Positions 15,279 to 22,828 of a stretch of 33,240 nt of DNA are shown one piece after another. The stretch is from SG8-41 sp035456985 (GTDB taxonomy: Bacteria > Pseudomonadota > Gammaproteobacteria > Burkholderiales > SG8-41): positions 1 to 33,240 of the forward strand of contig DATICE010000047.1 in the NCBI GenBank assembly GCA_035456985.1, in the 5' to 3' direction. Under the pieces are notes generated by a model. It was given only the letters and a program-made list of their open reading frames with translations. It ran no database searches and was not told where the DNA came from. Position 1 is the stretch's first letter. Each line of letters starts with the position of its first letter. A program made the position numbers and the translations under genes.

Positions 15279-16487
15279 ATGGCCAGGAATCCACAAGTGA
15301 TCGTCGCGGGGGCGGGCCCGGTGGGGCTGCTGACCGCGCTCGCGCTCGCGAAACAGGACGTCTCCGTCCTGGTGCTCGAAGCCGAGCCCGGGCTGACCGT
15401 GGATCTCCGCGCCGGCACCTACCATCCGCCGTCCCTCGAGATGATGGCGCCCTACGGCATCACCGCCGACATGCTCAGGACCGCGATCAAGGTGCCGCGC
15501 TGGCAGATCCGCGACCGGAAGGAGGGCGTCATCGTCGATTGGGACGTCTCGCTCATCAAGGACCTGACGCCGTACCCCTACCGGCTGCACCTCGAGCAGC
15601 ACCGTCTCACGCCCATCATCCATTCGAAGCTCAGGGAATGCCCGAACGCCGAGTTGCGGTTCTCGCACGAGGTGACCGATTTCGCCCAGACCGCCGACAA
15701 GGTCGTCGTGACCGCCAGGACGCCGGGAGGCGAGGAGCACTTCGAGACCGAGTGGCTCGTCGGGGCGGACGGCGGCCGCAGCACGGTGCGCAGGGTCATG
15801 GGCGTCGGGTTCGAAGGTTACACCTGGCCCGAGCGCTTCCTGGTGGCGAGCACCCATTACGATTACGAGCCGCACGGCTTCCGGCTGAATACCTACGTCG
15901 CGGACCCCGTGGACTGGAGCGCCATGTTCAAGATGCCGGGAGACGGACCACCGGGGCTGTGGCGCGTGCTGTTTCCGGTCCGGCCCGAGGAGGACGAGGC
16001 GCAAGCGCTCTCGGATGAAAACGTCGAGCGTCTGATGCAGGGCTTCCAGCCGAAGGCGGGGCGCTACGCCATCGAGTACAAGAGCATCTACAAGGTGCAC
16101 CAGCGCGTCGCGGCCGATTTCCGGCTCGGCCGGGCGCTGCTCGCGGGGGACGCCGCCCATCTCAACAATCCGATCGGCGCATTCGGGCTGAACGGCGGCA
16201 TCCACGATGCGATCAATCTTGCGGGCAAGCTCGGAAGAGTGTGCCGCGGCGAGGGCGAGGAGCGCCTGCTCGATCTCTATGTGCGCCAGCGCCGGACGGT
16301 GAATCTCGAGTACGTGCAGGAGTTCTCGATCAGGAATCTGAAGCGCCTGACGGCGAAAACCGAGGAGGAGCGGCGCCGGAACTTCGACGAGCTGCGGCAG
16401 GCCGCGTCCACCGTGGAGGGCTCGCGCAACTTTCTGCTGGTCTCCAGCATGATCGCGAGCGTGCGGCGCGCCGACGCGATCACGTAA
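15279..16487 (+). CDS. FAD-dependent aromatic monooxygenase family protein
   Basis: 402 residues, the length of single-component class A flavin hydroxylases. The three FAD motifs are present: the Rossmann GAGPVGLLTALALA (residues 11-24), the DG motif VGADGGRSTVRR (about 163-174), and the GD motif GRALLAGDAAHLNNPIGAFG (about 287-306). The family hydroxylates phenolic or other aromatic acids with NAD(P)H and O2 (PheA/TfdB/UbiH relatives). It directly follows the MFS gene and precedes the MetE-like and ThDP-enzyme genes in the same direction. The stop TAA abuts repeat copy B. A role in aromatic catabolism or natural-product tailoring fits the context; the substrate is unknown. Confidence 0.9.
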   Translation: MARNPQVIVAGAGPVGLLTALALAKQDVSVLVLEAEPGLTVDLRAGTYHPPSLEMMAPYGITADMLRTAIKVPRWQIRDRKEGVIVDWDVSLIKDLTPYPYRLHLEQHRLTPIIHSKLRECPNAELRFSHEVTDFAQTADKVVVTARTPGGEEHFETEWLVGADGGRSTVRRVMGVGFEGYTWPERFLVASTHYDYEPHGFRLNTYVADPVDWSAMFKMPGDGPPGLWRVLFPVRPEEDEAQALSDENVERLMQGFQPKAGRYAIEYKSIYKVHQRVAADFRLGRALLAGDAAHLNNPIGAFGLNGGIHDAINLAGKLGRVCRGEGEERLLDLYVRQRRTVNLEYVQEFSIRNLKRLTAKTEEERRRNFDELRQAASTVEGSRNFLLVSSMIASVRRADAIT

Positions 16488-16571
16488 AGGATGAGGGATG
16501 AAGGAAGAGGGATGACCTGATCTTGACTCCCGCGCTGCGGGGTCATCCTTCCGCCTTCATCCTTCATCCTT
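16487..16571. repeat. Dispersed palindromic element, copy B
   Basis: Same architecture as the copy at 661-752: a GGATGAGGGATGAAGG arm, the middle GACCTGATCTTGACTCCCG, the core CCGCGCTGCGG (one change from the commonest CCGCACTGCGG), and a complementary CCTTCATCCTTCATCC arm. It starts on the last base of the FAD monooxygenase stop codon and occupies most of the 139-base gap before the MetE-like gene. Confidence 0.8.
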
Positions 16572-16625
16572 AATTTCCCGGTCACCGGCGTTGCCATAGA
16601 ATATCGGAGTAAGAAGGAGGTCGAG

Positions 16626-17738
16626 ATGGCAGAGACCGCGCGCCGCCCGCCGTTCCGCGCCGACCACGTCGGGAGCCTCTTGCGCCCGCCCGAGCTGAGG
16701 TTGGCGCGCGACCGCGCACGGCGCGGCGAGCTCGCTCCCGACGCGCTGCGCAAGATCGAGGACGAGTGCATCCGCAACGTAGTTGCGTTTCAGGAAGCCG
16801 TGGGGCTCCAGAGCATTACCGATGGCGAATATCGGCGCGACTGGTGGCACATCGACTTCCTGCGCGGCTTCGACGGCGTGCAGACGATCCAGGGCGCGAC
16901 CTTCGGCGTCCATTTCAAGAACGCCGACGAGCAGCCGCCGCTGATGAAGGTGCAAAGCCGGATCCGGCGCACCCGGCCGAGCATGGTGGACCACTTCAAG
17001 TTCCTGAAGTCGGTCACCCGGCGCACACCGAAGTTCTGCATGCCCTCGCCGGCGATGCTGCACGCGCGGGGCGACCGCGAATCGCTGCGCAAGACCTATC
17101 CTGACGTGAGCGAGTTCTGGGCCGACCTCACGCAGGCTTACCGCGAGGAGATCCGCGACCTCTATCAGGCCGGCTGCCGCTACCTGCAGATCGACGACAC
17201 GACGATCGCCATGATGGGCGACCCGAAGGTCCAGGAGACCTTCCGCAATCTGGGAGACGATCCGAAGAAGGACACGGAGATGTACGCCGACGCGGTGAAC
17301 GCGGCGATCCGCGACGTGCCGGACGACATGACCGTCTGCGTCCACACCTGCCGCGGCAATTTCATGAGCACCTGGCTCGCGAGCGGCAGCTACGATTTCG
17401 TCGCCGAGACCGCGTTCACGCGGCTCGACGTGGACGGGTTCTTCCTCGAGTACGACACCGAGCGCGCCGGCGGCTTCGAGCCGCTGCGGTACATTCCGAA
17501 GGGGAAGAAGGTGGTGCTCGGGCTGATCAGCTCGAAGTTCCCGGCGCTCGAGAACAAGGACGACTTGAAGCGCCGTATCGGGGCCGCGGCGAAGTTCGTG
17601 CCGCTCGAGAACCTGTGCCTTTCCCCGCAATGCGGGTTCTCGAGCACGCACCACGGCAACAAGATGACCGTCGACGACCAGCGGCGCAAGCTCGCGCTCG
17701 CCCTCGAAGTGGCGCAGGAGGTCTGGGGAAGCTCATAG
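16626..17738 (+). CDS. MetE C-terminal-domain-like methyltransferase 1
   Basis: 370 residues, equal to only the C-terminal catalytic barrel of cobalamin-independent methionine synthase. The start DHVGSLLRP is typical of the stand-alone family. All four zinc ligands of MetE have counterparts: His240 and Cys242 in VCVHTCRGN, Glu275 in FFLEYDT, and Cys336 in LSPQCGFSS. The missing N-terminal domain means it is not ordinary MetE. It may transfer a methyl or other group between a thiol and a different donor. AAGGAGG lies before the ATG. The ThDP enzyme gene follows after 24 bases, so the pair is probably one operon together with the upstream FAD monooxygenase. Confidence 0.87.
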   Translation: MAETARRPPFRADHVGSLLRPPELRLARDRARRGELAPDALRKIEDECIRNVVAFQEAVGLQSITDGEYRRDWWHIDFLRGFDGVQTIQGATFGVHFKNADEQPPLMKVQSRIRRTRPSMVDHFKFLKSVTRRTPKFCMPSPAMLHARGDRESLRKTYPDVSEFWADLTQAYREEIRDLYQAGCRYLQIDDTTIAMMGDPKVQETFRNLGDDPKKDTEMYADAVNAAIRDVPDDMTVCVHTCRGNFMSTWLASGSYDFVAETAFTRLDVDGFFLEYDTERAGGFEPLRYIPKGKKVVLGLISSKFPALENKDDLKRRIGAAAKFVPLENLCLSPQCGFSSTHHGNKMTVDDQRRKLALALEVAQEVWGSS

Positions 17739-17762
17739 CAAAAGCCGGAAGGGAAACGCGAA

Positions 17763-19499
17763 ATGGACAAGGCACCGCAAGTCACGCTGCAATCGACCGC
17801 GCACTACTTTCTCGAGGGCCTGAACGAGCTCGGCGTCGAGTACCTGTTCTGCAATTTCGGCACCGACTACGCGCCTCTGATCGAAGAGATGGCGCGCTGG
17901 CGCGCCGAGGGACGCAAGTTCCCGAAGACGCTGCTTTGCCCGCACGAGAATACCGCCGTGCAGATGGCCATCGGATACGCGATGGTGACGGGGCGCGGGC
18001 AGGCGGTGATGGTGCACGTGGACGCGGGAACGTCGAACGCGGCGATGGGCCTGCACGACGCCTGCCGCTCGCGCGTCCCGCTGATCCTCATCGCGGGCAA
18101 GGCTCCCTACACCGTGCGCGGGGAACTCCCCGGCTCGCGCGACACCTACGTGCATTTCATCCAGGAGCCGTTCGACCAGGGCGCGATCGTCCGCAACTAC
18201 GTGAAATGGGAGTGGACGCTGCCCTCGGGCGTCATCACCAAGGAGGTGCTGCGGCGCGCTCATAGCGTTGCGCACAGCGATCCGCGGGGGCCGGTGTACC
18301 TGATGGTGCCGCGCGAAACGCTCGCCCAGACGTGGGACGCCGCCGCGGTGCGCTCCTTTCCCGAGGCGCGCTACGGCCCGGTCGGTGCCGGCACGGCGCC
18401 TGAGGACGCGGTCGCCGCGATTGCAGAGCGCCTGCTCGCGGCGAAGTACCCGATACTGATCACGTCGTACGCGGGCCGCAACCTCCGCGCGCCGGGCTTG
18501 ATCGAGGAGCTGGCGCGGCTTGCCGGCATCCGCGTGTTCGAGTTCAATCCCCTGCACTTGAACATCGCGCGCAATTCGCCCTGCTTTGGCGGCACGGCGC
18601 CGGGCAGGCACGTGGCCGAAGCCGACGTCGGGCTGCTGGTGGACGTGGACGTGCCGTGGATCCCGAGCGATACCCGCGAGAATCCCCAGACGTGGTGGGC
18701 GCAAATCGACGTGGATCCTGTCAAGGAGCGCTCTCCGATGTGGGGCTTTCCGTCGAATCTGCGCCTGCCCGGCGACAGCGCGCTGGTGCTCGCGCAGTTG
18801 ATCGAGGCGGTCAAGGCGAAGGCGACGGCAGCGTTTCGCGACGGCGCCGCCCGGCGAGTTGAAGCAATGGTGCGCGAGCACGGGGAACGCCGGACGGAGG
18901 CCGCAAAGCTGGCCGCGACCAAGGGTGCCCGAGGCGCAGTGAACACGCATTACCTGTGCGCGGAGATCGCAAGAGCGATCGGGGAGGACGATATCCTCGT
19001 CAACGAGTCGATACGCAACGCGGCGCTCGTGCACCGGCAGATCCTCCGGACCCGGCCGGGCACGGGACTCGGCTGCTCCGGCGGCGCCCTCGGCTACTCG
19101 AACGGCATGGCGCTCGGTGCCAAGCTCGCCCGGCCCGAAGCGCTCGTCGTGCAGATCGTGGGCGACGGCAGCTTCTATTTCGGCAATCCGTCGTCGGCAT
19201 TCGCGGTCTCGCGGCAGTACGGGCTGCCGATCTTCACGGTGGTGCTCGACAACTCGGGCTGGTCGGCGGTGAAGGAGTCCACGCTGCGCATGTATCCGGA
19301 AGGCGCGGCCAAGGCGGTCAACGACTTCGGCGCGCGGCTTGCGCCCGATGCCGACTTCGCGAAGATTTGCGAGGCGGCGGGCGGCTATGGCGAGGTGCTG
19401 GCCGACCCCGATGTCGTCCCGGCGGCGATTCAGCGCTGCCTCGCTGCAGTGCGCGGTGGCCGGCCGGCGGTGCTGCACGCGAAGATCCCGGTGCTGTGA
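17763..19499 (+). CDS. Thiamine-diphosphate-dependent enzyme (acetolactate synthase-like)
   Basis: 578 residues with the three-domain ThDP layout: PYR domain (Glu62 in CPHENTAVQMA, the ThDP-activating Glu), central domain, and PP domain with the ThDP-Mg motif starting GDGSF at 467 and ending LDN at 497. It resembles acetolactate synthase or benzoylformate-decarboxylase-type 'thiamine pyrophosphate-requiring' proteins, which decarboxylate or ligate 2-oxo acids. It is not identified as ilvB: no small subunit is adjacent and the neighbours are catabolic. A GGAAGGG lies before the ATG. With the FAD monooxygenase and MetE-like protein it may process a substituted 2-oxo acid (inference). Confidence 0.88.
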   Translation: MDKAPQVTLQSTAHYFLEGLNELGVEYLFCNFGTDYAPLIEEMARWRAEGRKFPKTLLCPHENTAVQMAIGYAMVTGRGQAVMVHVDAGTSNAAMGLHDACRSRVPLILIAGKAPYTVRGELPGSRDTYVHFIQEPFDQGAIVRNYVKWEWTLPSGVITKEVLRRAHSVAHSDPRGPVYLMVPRETLAQTWDAAAVRSFPEARYGPVGAGTAPEDAVAAIAERLLAAKYPILITSYAGRNLRAPGLIEELARLAGIRVFEFNPLHLNIARNSPCFGGTAPGRHVAEADVGLLVDVDVPWIPSDTRENPQTWWAQIDVDPVKERSPMWGFPSNLRLPGDSALVLAQLIEAVKAKATAAFRDGAARRVEAMVREHGERRTEAAKLAATKGARGAVNTHYLCAEIARAIGEDDILVNESIRNAALVHRQILRTRPGTGLGCSGGALGYSNGMALGAKLARPEALVVQIVGDGSFYFGNPSSAFAVSRQYGLPIFTVVLDNSGWSAVKESTLRMYPEGAAKAVNDFGARLAPDADFAKICEAAGGYGEVLADPDVVPAAIQRCLAAVRGGRPAVLHAKIPVL

Positions 19500-19705
19500 G
19501 CTGGTGCGCGTCACGGGACAAATTCACGCCGGCGGTTCCCAAGGCGATTTCTTGCCGGGAGGTTTTGACTAGGGTCTTACCCGCTACGAATCCGGGCCGC
19601 TTCCTGAGCCCCTCGATCCTGCCGGATGCCGTGACGCAGTGCCGTGAGGAGCGCACCCTGGGGGTGTTAGCTTACGCCGTCATCTAAAAAAGCCGGAGTC
19701 AGAAG

Positions 19706-19909
19706 GTGGGAAACAGGGGAGTCATCATCGAATATTTGCGCTCTTGCACGGCCGGCTCGCTGGGGATGTCCGATTGCGCGCCGGTTTGGCAACTCGGCAT
19801 CATCGCCGCATTTCTCGTTGCCGCGATCGTGACGCTCGTCGTTCTCAGGTTGCGCCGTGGCGGAGGCGCGCTGGAAGAATCGGCGGGCGGCAGCCGGCCG
19901 CTCATCTGA
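19706..19909 (+). CDS. Small single-pass membrane protein
   Basis: 67 residues from a GTG start with GGAG about eight bases upstream. The sequence has one strong membrane helix, WQLGIIAAFLVAAIVTLVVL (about residues 28-47), preceded by a Cys-containing segment (CTAGSLGMSDCAPV) and followed by an Arg/Gly-rich tail. The two Cys before the helix and the charge pattern suggest an N-out, C-in orientation. No function can be assigned. It lies alone between the ThDP-enzyme gene and the EEP-family gene. The 206 bases before it hold no other gene that I can support. Confidence 0.5.
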   Translation: MGNRGVIIEYLRSCTAGSLGMSDCAPVWQLGIIAAFLVAAIVTLVVLRLRRGGGALEESAGGSRPLI

Positions 19910-19977
19910 CTCCGTAACGGAAATTACAGCCCCCGGGAGCGCTATCCCGTTTTGCGGCGGCACAATGCTATATTTGC

Positions 19978-20003
19978 GTTGCGGCGCAACGGCGCGCCGC
20001 AAC
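19978..20003 (+). promoter_or_regulatory. Hairpin immediately before EEP-family start codon
   Basis: GTTGCGGCGC (19978-19987) and GCGCCGCAAC (19994-20003) form a perfect ten-base-pair stem with a six-base loop. It ends four bases before the ATG at 20008. A TATATT at 19969-19974 could be a -10 element, which would make the hairpin nearly the whole 5' leader. No Shine-Dalgarno sequence is visible, so the structure may control translation. Confidence 0.45.
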
Positions 20004-20007
20004 GAAA

Positions 20008-20784
20008 ATGAAGACGTTCAAGGTCCTGCAGTTCAATATGCAGTACGGCCAGGGGTGGGACGACAAGGACCCCGACCGTGCGCCAGTCAATCTCGACCTC
20101 ACGCTGGAGGAGATCCGCGGCCACGACGCCGACGTCGTCCTGCTGCAGGAAGTCGAACTCGCGCAGCCCGGCGGCGTGCAGGCGGATCCCCCGCCGAACT
20201 ACACCCGGCTGCGCGCCGGGCTAAACGGTTACCAAAGCCACTTTGCCTACCCGCGGGCGGACCCGCGGGAGTTGCCGTTCGGGATCGGCCTCGCGATCTT
20301 CTCCCGGACGCCGTTGCGCGACATCACCCGGCGCGAATTGCCGTCGCCTCGCGTCGAGTTCGAGTTCAAGGGCAGGAAGCACACGCCCACCGACCGCCTG
20401 CTGGTCGGCGCCACGACCACGGTGGCGGGACGCGATTTGCGCCTGTTCAATACCCATCTGGTCGCCCTGTTCATGCTCAATACGGATTCGACGGAATACT
20501 CGCGGCAGCCGCGGCTCGTCGTCGAGGCGGCGCGCGCGTCGACCGGCCCGACGGTGGTGGCGGGCGATTTCAATGTTGTCACACACGAGGCGCTGATCCG
20601 CCAGTTCGCCGCGGCCGGCTACGAGACCGTGCAGGGGAACGCGCCGACCTGGCGCCGTCACCCCTACGTGCTCGACCATATCTTCTACAACCGCCACCTG
20701 CGCCTGGTGAGCCACCGAGTGAAGCCCACGCAAGCCTCCGACCACCACGCGATCATCGCCGAGTTCGAGTTTGTTGACCCGTGA
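20008..20784 (+). CDS. Endonuclease/exonuclease/phosphatase-family protein
   Basis: 258 residues with the complete EEP active site: Asn10 in LQFNMQYG, Glu48 in LLQEVE, His150 in FNTHLV, Asp187 and Asn189 in AGDFNV, Asp223-His224 in VLDHIF, and Asp245-His246 in ASDHHA. Family members cleave phosphodiester or phosphomonoester bonds in nucleic acids, inositol phosphates or sphingomyelin, with Mg2+. No signal peptide is seen, so it probably acts in the cytoplasm. The stop codon lies in a GTGACGG-type repeat. It precedes ligB by 76 bases in the same direction but has no obvious link to ring cleavage. Confidence 0.88.
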   Translation: MKTFKVLQFNMQYGQGWDDKDPDRAPVNLDLTLEEIRGHDADVVLLQEVELAQPGGVQADPPPNYTRLRAGLNGYQSHFAYPRADPRELPFGIGLAIFSRTPLRDITRRELPSPRVEFEFKGRKHTPTDRLLVGATTTVAGRDLRLFNTHLVALFMLNTDSTEYSRQPRLVVEAARASTGPTVVAGDFNVVTHEALIRQFAAAGYETVQGNAPTWRRHPYVLDHIFYNRHLRLVSHRVKPTQASDHHAIIAEFEFVDP

Positions 20785-20818
20785 CGGGTGACGGCTGACG
20801 ACGGACCGTCACTGGGGC
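20777..20818. repeat. GTGACGG-type repeat, copy 2
   Basis: Units GTGACGGGTGACGGCTGACG and ACGGACCGTCAC follow one another. The TGA of the EEP-family gene lies inside the first unit. The stretch matches the reverse complement of 2543-2579 over most of its length, so the two appear to be members of one repeat family. ACGGACCGT is also a local palindrome. Confidence 0.5.
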
Positions 20819-20860
20819 ATACTTTTGCCTCTTTCGGCCCGGAGCTCGACGAGATATCCC

Positions 20861-21700
20861 ATGGCGACCATCATCGGCGGCATCGGCACCTCTCACGTGC
20901 CAACGATCGCCATGGCGTACGACCGCGGCAAGCGCAACGACCCCGACTGGGCGCCGCTGTTCCGGGGCTACGAGCCGGTCGCGCGCTGGCTCGCCGAGCG
21001 CCGGCCCGACGTGCTGGTGTTCTTCTATAACGACCACGCGACGACGTTCTTCTTCGACCACTATCCGACCTTCGCGCTCGGCGTGAGCGCGGAATTCCCG
21101 ATCGCCGACGAAGGCCTCGGCCCGCGTCCGGTGCCGCCGCTGAAGGGACACCCGGCGCTCGCCCGGCACATGGTCGAAGCGCTGGTGAACGAGGAGTTCG
21201 ACATCTCAGTGTTCCAGGACCTGCCGATCGACCACGGCTGCCATTCGCCGCTCACGATGTTCTGGCCACCGGCGCCGGACTGGCCCGGCCGCATCGTCCC
21301 GGTCGAGATCAACGTGCTGCAGCATCCGCTGCCGACGCCGCTGCGCTGCTACAAGCTCGGCCAGGCGGTGCGGCGCGCCGTGGAATCCTATCCCGAGGCG
21401 CTGAAGGTGGTCGTGGTGGGCACCGGCGGACTCTCGCACCAGCTGAACGGTGAGCGAGCCGGCTTCAACAACGAGGAGTGGGACCGGGAGTTCCTCGACC
21501 TCATCGAGCGCAACCCGGGGACGCTGACGAAGATGACGCACGCGGACTACATCCGGCTCGGCGGCACCGAGGGGGCGGAGGAGGTGATGTGGCTCGCGAT
21601 GCGCGGGGCGCTCTCCGACCGCGCAAAGAAGATCCATCAGAACTACTACCTGCCGATGACGGCGACCATGGCGGTGGCGCTGTTCGAGGAGCCGGCATGA
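20861..21700 (+). CDS. ligB: LigB-type extradiol dioxygenase, beta (catalytic) subunit
   Basis: 279 residues from the ATG at 20861, which gives the exact family N-terminus MATIIGGIGTSHVP. Active-site residues match protocatechuate 4,5-dioxygenase LigB almost position for position: iron ligands His12, His59 and Glu240, and the catalytic His193 in GTGGLSHQL. The segment DHGCHSPLTMFW (124-135) is also typical. The enzyme cleaves the ring of a catechol-type acid such as protocatechuate or gallate next to the two hydroxyls, using Fe(II) and O2. Its alpha subunit is encoded 1.1 kb downstream, separated by a Bug gene. The exact aromatic substrate is not decided by sequence. Confidence 0.92.
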   Translation: MATIIGGIGTSHVPTIAMAYDRGKRNDPDWAPLFRGYEPVARWLAERRPDVLVFFYNDHATTFFFDHYPTFALGVSAEFPIADEGLGPRPVPPLKGHPALARHMVEALVNEEFDISVFQDLPIDHGCHSPLTMFWPPAPDWPGRIVPVEINVLQHPLPTPLRCYKLGQAVRRAVESYPEALKVVVVGTGGLSHQLNGERAGFNNEEWDREFLDLIERNPGTLTKMTHADYIRLGGTEGAEEVMWLAMRGALSDRAKKIHQNYYLPMTATMAVALFEEPA

Positions 21701-21704
21701 GGAC

Positions 21705-21878
21705 AAGGATGAAGGAGGAAGGATGAAGGATGACCTGATCTCAGCTTCCGCACTGCGGGGGTCATCCCTGGTCAGTGACCCCGTCCCGCCGCGCTGCATC
21801 GCGTCGGGCGTTCGCCGGCTCGAACGTGCGCAGGCACGTTCTTCGAATTCCCGGCTCACCCCTCATCCCTCATCCTTC
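21705..21878. repeat. Dispersed palindromic element, copy C (with insertion)
   Basis: The left arm (AAGGATGAAGGAGGAAGG), the middle and the core CCGCACTGCGG match the other copies. The right arm is split: GGGGTCATCC at about 21758 is followed by about 90 unrelated bases, then CCTCATCCCTCATCCTTC at 21860-21877. The inserted part holds its own perfect stem, GAACGTGC-GCAG-GCACGTTC (21822-21841). The element starts five bases after the ligB stop and runs into the coding frame of the next Bug gene. Confidence 0.72.
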
Positions 21879-22826
21879 GGGTGGAAGCTTTTCGCCGTAT
21901 GCCTTGCGATGTCTTCTGCAATCGCGATTGCACAGTCCTACCCCGTGCGGCCGATCCGCATGATCGTGCCGAACCCGCCCGGCGGCGCGACCGACAACCT
22001 CGCACGCGTCATAGCGCCAAAGCTCACCGAGCTGCTGGGTCAGAACGTGGTCGTGGACAATCGCCCTGGCTCCAACGGCAACCTCGCGACCGAGGCCACC
22101 GTCCGTGCGACGCCTGACGGCCACACGCTCCTGCTCGGGCAGGACAGCCAGATCGTCATCAGCCCGCACCTCTATCGCAAGCTGCCGTTCGATACGCTGA
22201 AGGATCTGACGCCAGTAGCGAGCCTCGTTTCCACTCAGATGCTGCTCGCCGTGCACCCGTCGCTCCCCGTCAAGACCGCGCCGGAATTCGTCGATTACGC
22301 GCGCCGCGCCAACCCGCCGCTCGCCTATGGCTCGATCGGCAACGGCAGCCAGCACCATCTCGCGATGGAGATGCTGAAGACCCATACCGGCATCAAGCTC
22401 CTGCACGTGCCCTACAAAGGCGGCGGCCCCGCTCTCGTGGGGATCTTCGGGGGCGAGGTGTCGGCGATGTTCGGCGGCAGCTCTGCGGCCCCGCACGTCC
22501 GTTCCGGGAAGCTGCGTGCGCTCGCCCTCGCGGGCAAGCGGAATCCCGCGTATCCGGACCTGCCGGCGCTCTCCGAGTTCTACCCCGGAGTGGAAGTCAA
22601 CCCCTGGCTTGGCCTGTTTGCGCCCGCGGGCCTGCCGGTCCCCGTGCTGGACAGGGTGCGAAGAGAGACGGGAACGATGCTCGCCGACCCCGCCACGCGC
22701 GAACGCGTGCGCGGCATTGCGCTCGATCCCTTCCCGAGCACGCCGCAGCAATTCGCCGCCTATGTGCGCTCCGAGTACAAGAAGTACGGCGAGGTCGTAA
22801 GAGGCGCCGGCATCAGGATCGACTGA
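21723..22826 (+). CDS. Bug/TctC solute-binding protein 7, with repeat-derived N-terminus
   Basis: 367 residues if it starts at 21723. Residues about 54-71 (WKLFAVCLAMSSAIAIAQ) are the hydrophobic core and cleavage region of a signal peptide. The mature protein follows as QSYPVRPIRMIVPNPPGG, NRPGSNG and DGHTLLLG. The first 53 residues come from the palindromic repeat and its insertion and have no family counterpart. The only ATG upstream of the hydrophobic core in this frame is at 21723, where GGAGGAAGG from the repeat acts as ribosome-binding site. The ATG at 21909 would remove most of the signal peptide. It lies between ligB and ligA and ends two bases before ligA, so its ligand is probably an aromatic acid; the TctC-type protein TphC binds terephthalate in Comamonas. 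Confidence 0.85.
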   Translation: MKDDLISASALRGSSLVSDPVPPRCIASGVRRLERAQARSSNSRLTPHPSSFGWKLFAVCLAMSSAIAIAQSYPVRPIRMIVPNPPGGATDNLARVIAPKLTELLGQNVVVDNRPGSNGNLATEATVRATPDGHTLLLGQDSQIVISPHLYRKLPFDTLKDLTPVASLVSTQMLLAVHPSLPVKTAPEFVDYARRANPPLAYGSIGNGSQHHLAMEMLKTHTGIKLLHVPYKGGGPALVGIFGGEVSAMFGGSSAAPHVRSGKLRALALAGKRNPAYPDLPALSEFYPGVEVNPWLGLFAPAGLPVPVLDRVRRETGTMLADPATRERVRGIALDPFPSTPQQFAAYVRSEYKKYGEVVRGAGIRID

Positions 22827-22828
22827 CC

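Noticed and set aside
13982..15418. 478-codon open frame opposite the MFS gene
   Set aside because: His/Arg/Gln-rich shadow with no hydrophobic or family pattern; the plus strand encodes a clear membrane transporter.
17763..19499. Naming the ThDP enzyme ilvB
   Set aside because: No small regulatory subunit or branched-chain pathway gene is adjacent, and family members have many other activities.
17733..19514. 593-codon open frame opposite the ThDP-enzyme gene
   Set aside because: Mirror of the coding strand; composition is low-complexity Arg/His/Ala and no motif is recognisable.
19565..19590. TTGACT and TACGAA as a promoter before the small membrane protein
   Set aside because: The spacing is only 14 bases, too short for a normal sigma-70 promoter.
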